NCBI GenBank assembly: GCA_024509875.1
Contig: JAMPIV010000597.1
Span: 310,001 to 374,000, forward strand
Length of the DNA: 64,000 bases
Direction: 5' to 3'
DNA from: Oreohelix idahoensis
Lineage: Eukaryota; Mollusca; Gastropoda; Stylommatophora; Oreohelicidae
Part shown: piece after piece, positions 56,049-64,000 of the stretch
Position numbering within the stretch: position 1 is the first letter of the stretch
Layout of the letters: each line of letters opens with the position of its first letter
Notes under the pieces: model-generated
What the model was told of the DNA's origin: nothing
The model's database searches: none
What the model saw: only the letters and a program-made list of their open reading frames with translations
Position numbers and translations under genes: made by a program

Positions 56049-56379
56049 CTGTGATACCCTGTTCAACCAAAACCCATTGAAGGGTTGCAAACGGTTATAT
56101 TGGGGTATATAGTGTGTTAACATCTTCGCTGGTATCATTTTCCTAGTCCTGGAAATGATTAACCCTGAAAAGGACTACTAGCTGACTGTCTGGATCCTTC
56201 GTCGTTGCTTGTATTTTTATGGTGTCGTGGCGTTCTCATGGAGTTCCTTTCCTGCCTTACAGGTTACAAACGGTTGTATTGCGGTATATAGGGTGTTAGC
56301 GTTAGTCTTCGTTGGTATCGCTTTCCGAGTCCTTGAGCTGATTGTTCCTGAAAAGGACCACTAGCTGCCTGTTCTGTAG
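56049..56379 (-). other. LINE G1 3' UTR: two hairpin-bearing modules
   Basis: Two modules (56262-56374 and 56089-56197) resemble each other and those of G2. Sense-strand hairpins GGTCCTTTTCAGGAAC (56344-56359) and AGTCCTTTTCAGGGTT (56161-56176) are slightly mismatched versions of the G2 stem-loops. The first lies 20 nt after the ORF1 stop. A purine-rich GGAAAGCGA follows about 20 nt later. Confidence 0.7.
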
Positions 56380-58317
56380 CTACTTGTTGTCTGTTACCGG
56401 TTTGTGTTGTTCAAAGGCTGTCGCTATTATTTTTGGTAGCATCTCCATTATGGTTTTTAAAATTATGTTTATTTCCGCTGCTTCTTTTCTTTCTAGTTTG
56501 CTTTGTATTTCCTGCACGATTTCGGTTTTTATTTTGTCTTTAGTTTCTTTGTTTTGTTCTCTACTTTTTGTAAGGGTATCCTCAGCTATCTTTCTCTCTG
56601 TTTCAATTCTTTTGAGGATTTCTTCGTTCTCTTCCTTTAGCTCTGTGAGTTTGACGATGTCGACTTCTATCTTGTGTTTGATAGTTTTCATTTCCTGTAA
56701 TATTGCCTGGGCGCTCTGTACGGCTCCTATTGTTTCGTCTCTTATGGCATCTGAGTCTTCGTTGTGTTGCTTGTTCGTCTCGACTTTGAGTTGTTGTTTT
56801 ATGTCTCGCATATCTGTGGCTAGTCTTATCAGCTGGGCTCTTGTGTGCTGTTCTTGTTTACCAGTGCCGCCTGAAGCCACTCGGTTTCTTGCTTCTCTGA
56901 AGGAGTTGTTTTTGGTTACAGATTCCTTCAGTATGGCCTTTGTTTCATAGAAGGTCGGACAGCCACGGTATCTTGCTCCGTGGTTTCCAAGACAGTTTGC
57001 GCAGGTTCTGTTGGAGTTGCGCACTTTATAGTTATCATCATTTTTCGCATGAGGACATTCATTGTAAGTGTGACTTCCCGCACAGTATCGACAAACTGCC
57101 TCTCTCCTGCATGTTTTCTTAGTGTGCGAGAATTGTTGGCAGTTTGAGCACTGCATAACAGGAGGGATGTACTCTTCTGTTTTTCGACATCTATCGTCTA
57201 GGTTGAGTTGCCTTGGTCTTGAAGTCCCCTCGATAGTTAGGATAACTAGGTTTGTGTCCTTCTTGTCCCATGTCTTCAGTCTTTCAACCTGTGTTATGTT
57301 GATGTTCTTGTTTTCTTCTTGTAGGCGGCTGTGGACCTCTTGTGTGGACCGGCTGTTGTCGATCCCTCTCACAACTATCTTTTTGGTCTTCTTGAATATT
57401 TCCACAGTAGCTTTAATCTGGTGGGGCAGCTGGACTTCTTTGTGTCCGGATTCAAGTTCGACCATCAGTTGGTTTGTTTTCTCCGTCTTGTTTAGAGTTA
57501 TGATAACTCCGTTGTCGTGTCTTGAAACTTTAGATATGCTTCTCCTGCCCGTTATTGACTCAAGTATGCCGATTACTTTGTCGTCGGGTAGGGCCCTGAG
57601 CGAGGCCTCACCTCCAGACATCTGGGTGATCTTAATTATTCTTTCCTGTAGTGCCACGTTGGATACTGCGTTTTGATGCTTGCGAAGTTGGCACGTTCCA
57701 ACTTCTGTCTCAGATTGTGTGTACGGTCTGCGGGACGGATTCGCATTCTGGGTCGTCTGCATCTGGTCAAGTTTCACCGGAGTTGGCTGGTCACTGTATG
57801 TTGGAGACTCGACAATGACATCTCGTTTTGCCGGTGGATTGATTTTGTTGGGTTTCAATGCTTTGTTACCCTCTGTCTTCGATGTTGCCTTGTCACTGCT
57901 CAATGTAGCTACCGCCTCGACACCTTGTTTCAGCGGTGATGTTGCTAAGTCTGGTTTCGGAGCTTGTTTGTCATCTGCCTTCGAATCTTTGGGTCGATCA
58001 TCGGTCGTAGTATCAGAGGTTATGTTGTTCGTCTTCTGAGAACGACTGGCCACGACGCTAGGAGTATCCGTGCTCTCTGGATGCCTCTGTTTGCTCTTTG
58101 TAGGTTCTTGCTTGATGCTGCTGACAAGTGTTTGAGGGCTTGTATATACTTTCCTCTTTTTTGCTTGTTGCTTGGTGCGAGTCATTTTTGTAAATTCTGA
58201 CGGCTGTGTTCGCCCTGAAAAGGACGCTCGTTTTAGTATAGTGCTGTCTTCACCGATCCTCGTTTCCTCCTTGGAGATGAATAGGTGCTTTAGCATTTGA
58301 ATCAGTTGGTAAGTCAC
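56380..58317 (-). CDS. LINE G1 ORF1, gag-like nucleic-acid-binding protein with zinc knuckles
   Basis: An intact 645-codon frame. The N-terminus is basic and Ser/Thr/Pro rich; translation more likely starts at the internal MTRTKQQAKKRK (58185), since the upstream part lies in a hairpin-bearing region conserved as DNA. Middle: LRKHQNAVSNVALQERIIK and LPDDKVIGILESITGRRS, then an RNA-binding-like stretch (TVEIFKKTKKIVVRGIDN). Three CCHC-type knuckles follow: CSNCQQFSHTKKTC, CRYCAGSHTYNEC and CANCLGNHGARYRGC. The last 150 residues are a coiled coil (KEENEEILKRIETERKIAED). Such proteins coat LINE RNA into particles and act as nucleic-acid chaperones. Type matches I/Nimb/Jockey ORF1. No ORF2 RT is found beside it. 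Confidence 0.88.
   Translation of the reverse strand: MTYQLIQMLKHLFISKEETRIGEDSTILKRASFSGRTQPSEFTKMTRTKQQAKKRKVYTSPQTLVSSIKQEPTKSKQRHPESTDTPSVVASRSQKTNNITSDTTTDDRPKDSKADDKQAPKPDLATSPLKQGVEAVATLSSDKATSKTEGNKALKPNKINPPAKRDVIVESPTYSDQPTPVKLDQMQTTQNANPSRRPYTQSETEVGTCQLRKHQNAVSNVALQERIIKITQMSGGEASLRALPDDKVIGILESITGRRSISKVSRHDNGVIITLNKTEKTNQLMVELESGHKEVQLPHQIKATVEIFKKTKKIVVRGIDNSRSTQEVHSRLQEENKNINITQVERLKTWDKKDTNLVILTIEGTSRPRQLNLDDRCRKTEEYIPPVMQCSNCQQFSHTKKTCRREAVCRYCAGSHTYNECPHAKNDDNYKVRNSNRTCANCLGNHGARYRGCPTFYETKAILKESVTKNNSFREARNRVASGGTGKQEQHTRAQLIRLATDMRDIKQQLKVETNKQHNEDSDAIRDETIGAVQSAQAILQEMKTIKHKIEVDIVKLTELKEENEEILKRIETERKIAEDTLTKSREQNKETKDKIKTEIVQEIQSKLERKEAAEINIILKTIMEMLPKIIATAFEQHKPVTDNK
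58211..58226 (-). other. Histone-type stem-loop near the LINE G 5' end
   Basis: Sense strand CGTCCTTTTCAGGGCG: 6-bp stem with one mismatch, UUUC loop. It lies just upstream of the probable start codon at 58185. Confidence 0.45.
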
Positions 58318-58319
58318 TG

Positions 58320-58835
58320 CGACAGTATTTTGACATCTTGTTTCTATTGTCTGTCGATACTACCATTCTGTGTGAGCAACGTTTCCTGACTGTGTTTTTT
58401 TATTTTACTCTTTGACTTAATTGTTCTAGGTATTGTTGAAATCGATGTTGAGTAGGCTTGAGTTCCCGCTGACCTTCATTGTTGCTGTTTTAGACGACTC
58501 ATATTCGTATCGTACCTCTCACATGTCTTATTGAGTGCTCCCATATGTGTTATTAGAGTCTTTTAACATCTTTATGTACCATAGTTAACTTTGGTTATTT
58601 GTGAACACTTAGTTCTTTATGATGACGTATTCTGAATTTGCATCTGAACGTATCGTGTCCGTATAGATGTCACACAGTTGGAGTGATAGCACACTGAACA
58701 ATTATTTCCAGTCTTGACTGCTCAGTTTTACATATTGTTTAAATATGACACATACATATAAGGGTCATAAAAATAATATAACATTCAGAAAAAAACAAAA
58801 CTATTGATAATATTTACTTGGCACGTACGTGGCCA
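58320..58835. other. Stretch without recognised gene
   Basis: May include the LINE G1 5' end (boundary not identified). No other feature seen. Confidence 0.4.
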
Positions 58836-58856
58836 ATCTTGATCTTTGAAAAATAA

Positions 58857-60351
58857 TCTTCTTCTTCTTTGATCCTTAGCCGCCGACCGTCATAGCAGTC
58901 AGTGGCCATTACGCCTGGTGGCGTCTTGTAGGGCAACAACAAATTGATTACATTTTTCTCGGTCGGCTGCCATCCTTCGTACAGTGCCCCAACTCTGGTT
59001 CATTCTTTGCATCTCAGCCTCCACAGTCCTCCGCCAAGTTGTTTTTGGTCGGCCTCTCTTTCGTTTTCCTTCAGGGGTCCATAGCATAGCTGTTCTTGTG
59101 ATGGCATCGGGGTCTCTTCTGAGGACATGGCCAACCCAGCTCCAGCGTCTGCCAGCTATGATGGTGTGCATGTCCTCTTGCTTGCTCCGAGTAAGCAGAT
59201 CTTGGTTGGTGATGGTATTTGGCCAAAAGATTCGGAGAATTTTTCTTAGGCATGTTGTGTGAAAAGAGGACAATTTCGACATTTCCTTCTCTGTAACTCT
59301 CCAGCTCTCCGCGCCATAGAGAAGCACAGAAAGCACACAGCTCTGATATAATCCTAATTTTGTGCTTGTGCTGTACTGAGAGGACTTCCAGATGTTGTTT
59401 AGACTAAAAAAGGCTGTTCTTGCTTTGTTCATTTTGTTGTTGATGACTTTGCTTGCTCCGCTGTCTGGTGTTACTATGCATCCTAGGTATGTGAAGGCAT
59501 CTGTCTGTTCCAGTTGCTGATTGCTTACTGATATGGGCTCAGGGTTGCTCACATTGAGCGTCATGACCTCTGTCTTCTTTAGGTTGATGTTCAAGCCCAC
59601 CTGCTGGCTATACTTATTAAGTCTATCCGTTTTTTCCTGGATGTGTTGATGTGAATGTGCTAGCAGTGCAATGTCATCTGCATATTCCAGATCTTCCAAT
59701 GTAGAAAATGTAGTCCATCTTATTCCTCTTGGATTGCCTTCTGTTGTCTGGCGCATCACCCAGTCTATGACTGTTAAAAATAGAGTGGTTGATAAGGGGC
59801 ATCCCTGTCGTACTCCTGTCTTCACTTCAAAGGTTAGGTTGCTCTGCCCAATGCTACACGTAAAGTTGGCATAAAGGCTTTTTATGATTGACACTATGCA
59901 GCTTGGAATTCCATAAGCCCTCAGTATTTTCCATAAACTGTCCCTATGTATACTGTCAAAAGCCTTTTCAAAATCAACGAAATTAATGTACAGCTGTCTT
60001 TGCCATTCTGAGCACTGCTCTATAATGTTCCTGAGGGTAAATATATGATTTACACATCTTCTGTTCTTTCTAAATCCTGCTTGTTCTTTCCTCAGTTTGT
60101 GGTCTACTGCTTTTGAGATTCTCTATATAATTCTTCTTCTTCTTCCGTCCTTAGCCACCGACCGTCAAAGCAGTCAGTGGCCATTACGCCTAGTGGCGTC
60201 TTAGGGCAACAGCAGATAGGTTTTCTTTGCCATTGTTTCCCATCACGCCTATTGGCGTCTTTAGGGCAACGGCAAATCAATCCATCTGCTGTTGTTTCCG
60301 TAATCGAAGTGACTGGCAAACGGGTGATCAGCCCGTTGGTTCTCTATATAA
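58857..60351 (-). mobile_element. LINE family D copy 2, 5'-truncated, with 17-bp TSD
   Basis: Flanked by TGATCTTTGAAAAATAA at 58840-58856 and 60352-60368. The minus strand has one uninterrupted frame from about 60125 to 58899: RISKAVDHKLRKEQAGFRKN, YINFVDFEKAFDSIHRD (RT motif A), KTGVRQGCPLSTTLF, LEYADDIALLAHS (catalytic core), YLGCIVTPDSGAS, YGAESWRVTEKEM, GKRKRGRPKTTW and ALQDATRRNGH. It overlaps copy 1 with only a few percent difference. No stops or shifts, so it is a recent insertion, truncated during reverse transcription. A SINE-like element is nested near its 5' end. Confidence 0.92.
60132..60339 (-). mobile_element. SINE-like element of LINE D, copy 2, nested in LINE D
   Basis: 208 bp, minus orientation, same start (CCAACGGGCTGATCACCCG) and the same GAA tail as copy 1. 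It is bounded by the perfect 13-bp duplication TTCTCTATATAAT (60119-60131 and 60340-60352). The 5' segment ACGGG-CTGATCA-CCCGT can fold back. Copy 1 and copy 2 differ at very few positions, so amplification is recent. Confidence 0.9.
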
Positions 60352-60369
60352 TGATCTTTGAAAAATAAA

Positions 60370-62965
60370 ACGTTACTATTATTGCTGAATTTTACTGCCG
60401 CAACCCTGTTCTGTGTTAATTTGAGCTATTTTTAATGGAGTGACGGAGGGAACACTGGCTACATGATTGTAATGGCGAGATAGAGATTTGAAGTAAAATA
60501 CCAACTACCAGACAGTCATTTACAAAAGTCTCGTATCTCATCCCCTGATTTTATTTCCCGGATGTCCGGTTGTGCTGTATTTTTGACAGTTTTCAAGTTT
60601 CTTATTCTTTCCGGTCATGCGCATGGGATTCGTTGATCTCGTGGTCAGTTTGAGCTGGTGCCTCGCATTTGTGTACTTTATGTGGTCTGGCAAAATCTGA
60701 TTTCTGAGAAAGGATGTAAAGACAATTTCGCAGGAAAAAAGACAATTGTTGTGTATATGTGAATGGGGCAAGGAGATACTGCTCAGATCGCATTTTAATA
60801 AACTAATTGATTATACGAGAGTGTGGTAAAGTGGGATGTTATAAATATTTATAGGGGACTTAGTGTACTGACTGAGATCAGCTGTGAAGGTATCTATATT
60901 TAATAAGAGTAGTGTATTATAGATAACCTTACTTGCTTCCACATATGTATACCTCAGTCAGAATTATTCTGGAATAGTGTGATGACTACGTTATATGTCT
61001 AGGGTATGTGTATGATGAAGTGTAAGTCATAACAACAACAGACAGATAAACAATTTAATTTATTCCACCACACTTGACAACACTGTGACACTCACATACA
61101 TAAAACACTCTACGAGGATATCTTAAAGGAGTCACTGATAACTTTTCAAATAACAATATGTATTCAGTGCTGTCATGAATGAATATGTGTCCTGATTCAA
61201 ATACAAATGGAACCAGGAATCACAATCAATTTTAATTACAATTTATATGTACAGAATTTCTCAATATGAATCTTGTAGTGACATGTATTTTTAATAGTAT
61301 CCTATGTGTGTCAGTGGTGTAGTAGTAATATGAGGTAATACTGGTTTTGTTTTGTTCAAGCTCTGTTGGTATTTGTCATCATGACTTCAATAGTTTGTCT
61401 TTATTGGAACTAGTATTGGAGATGTTCTCAGTTCCTGATATTAAAACAATTAAATTCCCCTCTTAATTGTATTTTACACTGTCATTTTAAGATGGGGGTA
61501 CATAATGTTGAGCTCCATGGCCACACTCTCTTATCTTGCGTGATGACTGCAGAAAAAGGCTCCTCTGCTCGATGAGTTCTGGAGCCACCCCACTGGTTGC
61601 TATATGGACCAAGGAGTATGCTGTCCACCTCTGGCTTCAGCAAAGCTCTGACCAGGTGCTGCTCAATAACTTTAAGACCACTGTCCCTGAAAACAAGAAG
61701 GATGTACCTTCTACGTCATAACTAATTTATACTCTCTTTCTACACTGAGCACAATACATCACAAACATTGAGTTCAGAGCGTTAGGCCAACTGTCAGCTT
61801 CATCTGAAATATTTTTATATCAGTATTTCCCTCCCTAATGGTTACTACGCCTCTGCAATTCCAGCATTATTTCTGTCTAATCAATAATCTAGGTGTCAGT
61901 GTACTGTTTGGCCATTCCATGCAGTTTTACTTTCCTCCGACACCTTCTGTTCAGGCTGGAGCATTATAGGCTTTACATCATGTTCGCTACTGAACTACAC
62001 ATATATACAGGCATAAATTAACAATTTACATTCAATTTTCATTAAAAGATATTGAATATTTCAAGCTTACCACAATTCATAGAATAATAAACAGTTTCGT
62101 TGACTGGCAATGAATATAGCACAACTCCGATCTGCCGATGTCCCAGGCTTTATTTTATAACAAATATACACTGGTGCTCAACGTACTGCTTCTTAGTAGG
62201 TTTATTACAAGATGTGGCAATGAACAGACGCTCTGAATCAAGTATATTCGCAGCTCTACCCAATGAAACCACGTCCACACATCTTTTCAAAAAAGTACCC
62301 CTTCTATTCGTTTCCCATAACAACACAAGATAGTATTTATAGCCCGACCAATCGTGTTTAGTCTTATATTTGTTGCGCTCCAATCAATTTGGAGTTAACA
62401 TGGTAGGCTATTTCCGTAACGTAAGGTTTTTTCAAACACGTTATAAAAAAATTTTATGAGCAGAAATGATTTCATGCTGTCAGGCACCCCCACTATTTTA
62501 TTTTGGTTATAATTTGGTAATTCCTAGACTATTTGCGTAACGTTTTACATATTCTTTGTCAGCAAGCCCTAAGGAACCCAAATATACAAATTTAAAAGAG
62601 CTAAGTGGCTGCGTTCAAAATATGCAATTTCTTCTACCTCCTGTTTCGAAGATGTGCTGTCTGGGTACTGTAATGTTTTCAAACGTAAACCCATCTAATG
62701 TCATCTTTTCTAATAAGCGTTTTCCAGGTTTTTAAAACCTAACTCTGGGAAGGTTAGTGTTTTTATCACTGTCCGTCTGAAAAAAAGTTAGTGCATGTGG
62801 CCTTTCTTTCATTCGCCCCTCTCTCTTTCTATTTGAGTCCATCTGTTCGTTCGTTTTGGTAACGTAGTATAATTAATGTTAGGATTAATTTAGGTCATTA
62901 CGCAGTGTGCCTCTCAATGTTTTTCTTAGAAATGCAATACCCGTTTTAATGTGTTGTGGAAACGC
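60370..62965. other. Long stretch without recognised gene; possible decayed LTR
   Basis: No coding domain. The segment from 60822 (TGTGGTAAAGTGGGATGTTA) loosely resembles the left ends of R2 (both have TGT then GATGTTAT), and 62345 (GACCAATCGTG) recalls a conserved region of R2, but no matching right end or TSD was found. Confidence 0.35.
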
Positions 62966-62970
62966 TTGTA

Positions 62971-64000
62971 TTTATTCATTCATTCATTTCATAACCCTCC
63001 ACTCCCAAAGGAGCATAGGCCTTCAACAAACACATGCCAAGTCCTCCTGTCACGTGCCATCATCTCAAGTTCTTTCCATGTTCTCCTCATCATTTTCACC
63101 TCTGTTTCCAACTCTCTTCTCCATGTACTTCTTGGTCTTCCTCTGCCTCTCTTGCCCTGGGGGTTCCAGAACAAGGACTGCCTTGTAATGCTATCAACAG
63201 GCTTCCTCAGTGTGTGTCCTATCCATCGCCATCGTCTTCTTCTCATCTCTTGTTCCACTGGCACTTGTCCAGTTCTTGTCATCAGTTCCACATTGGTAAC
63301 CTTGTCATACCATTTTAATCCCTCTATTCTACGCAGGCACCCATTTATGAAAGTCTGTAGCTTTTTGGTTGTTGTCTTTGTTGTTCTCCATGTCTCAATA
63401 GGACTGACTTCACATTTGAGTTGAAGATTCTTATTTTCGTGTTGGATCCTATTTCTCTTGATCTCCATATATTTCCCAATGCAATGAAAGCTCCTCTTGC
63501 CTTTTGTATTCTTATTTTGATATCGCTGTCTGTCCCTCCAACTTTATCTATATTACTGCCAAGATATGTGTATGATTCTACATCTTGTATTGGTGTTTCT
63601 TCAAGTTCAACCCTGTTTTCATTACCTGCATTTATTCGCATTATTTTTGTCTTTTCCCTGTGTATTTTCAGACCCAATTGCTGTGACCTCTCATCGAGTG
63701 TTTCCAATTTGTCCTGCATCTGATTACGGTTATGGACAGGAGAGCCAAATCATCAGCAAAATCCAGATCATCCAACTGCTTAGTCAGAGTCCACTGGATT
63801 CCATTTCTGTTGTGTGTTGTCGATGATCTCATAACCCAATCTATTGCCAGCAAGAAAAGAAATGGAGACAAGAGGCATCCCTGTCGCACTCCTGTTCTGA
63901 TCCCAAATGGTTCTGTAAGCTGTCCTTCATGAAGAACTCTGCACGTCATGTCTTCATAGGTTTTCTTTATTAAATTAATGATCTTCAGGGGAACTCCATA
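62971..64000 (-). pseudogene. Family A LINE, 3' half, continuing beyond the window
   Basis: Minus-strand peptides in order from the right edge: MTCRVLHEGQLTEPFG, TGVRQGCLLSPFLFLLAID, LDDLDFADDLALLS (catalytic core), KIHREKTKIMRINAG, ARGAFIALGNIWRS, and after a break TFINGCLRRIEGLKW, RRWRWIGHTLRK and GKRGRGRPRSTW. Two lesions are visible against 856-3855: a 1-bp loss near 63741 and a 10-bp loss near 63396 that removes the YGAE motif. The left end is an ATTC-type tail. It retains CGA and TTG where copy 1 has stops, so the two copies decayed independently. Confidence 0.9.

Noticed and set aside
56342..58200. Plus-strand frames up to 202 codons opposite LINE G1 ORF1
   Set aside because: Antisense shadow of a coiled-coil and zinc-knuckle protein; hydrophobic composition is the reverse of charged heptads.
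61500..61720. Possible short exon with a peptide such as ATPLVAIWTKEYAVHLW
   Set aside because: No domain, no clear splice context and no second copy to support it.
60822..62420. Possible third LTR-like element
   Set aside because: Left end resembles R2 only loosely, and no ACA end with matching 5-bp duplication was found.
1..64000. CRISPR arrays, bacterial operons, prophage, tRNA or rRNA genes
   Set aside because: None seen. Direct repeats are head-to-tail satellites without spacers, and tRNA-like sequences are SINE heads lacking a full cloverleaf.

Overview
The window is metazoan nuclear DNA: AT-rich, no compact operon-like gene order, no host gene that I can recognise, and almost every supported feature is a transposable element or a tandem repeat. 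The mixture (several RTE-like LINEs, a CR1/L2-like LINE, I/Nimb-like LINE pieces with RNase H, a Penelope-like GIY-YIG endonuclease, hAT-type MITEs, a mariner pseudogene, tRNA-derived SINEs, long solo LTR-like elements, many mini- and microsatellites) fits a large lophotrochozoan genome. A mollusc is my best guess, but this is inference and nothing in the window proves it.

Layout. 0-4 kb: 3' end of an RNase H LINE, then a nearly full-length but broken RTE-like LINE (family A). 4-15 kb: old fragments, including a mariner transposase pseudogene, SINE copies, LINE family C, further family A pieces, a hAT-type MITE and a 26-bp minisatellite. 15.4-19 kb: LINE family B, whose 1034-codon APE+RT frame is intact and is the only apparently functional full-length protein here. 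19-28 kb: decayed LINE pieces, a second hAT MITE nested in family A, homopolymer tracts and a 34-bp satellite. 28.8-32.3 kb: an LTR-like element (R1) carrying a nested LINE (family D) and a nested SINE-like element. 35.8-40.1 kb: CR1/L2-like LINE F interrupted by LINE G2. 40.2-42.3 kb: LINE H split by LTR-like element R2. 42.8-48.7 kb: a 109-bp satellite in two arrays around a second R1. 49 kb: Penelope-like endonuclease. 50.4-55.1 kb: a second R2 with LINE H nested inside it. 55-58.3 kb: RNase H remnant and the intact ORF1 of LINE G. 58.8-60.4 kb: LINE D with a nested SINE-like element. 63-64 kb: family A again, running off the edge.

How it fits together. Insertion order can be read directly because many insertions keep target-site duplications (TSDs): 8 bp for both hAT-type MITEs, 5 bp for the TGT...ACA elements R1 and R2, 12-17 bp for LINEs D, H and G2 and for the SINE-like element. 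The SINE-like element shares the hairpin-bearing 3' end of LINE D, so D is its likely mobilising partner. The most unusual signal is in LINE G: its sense strand carries stem-loops of the replication-dependent histone mRNA type, about 20 nt after the ORF1 stop codon and again in a duplicated 3' module. The window otherwise reads as a transposon graveyard with one or two young copies (B, and the D and SINE-like copies).
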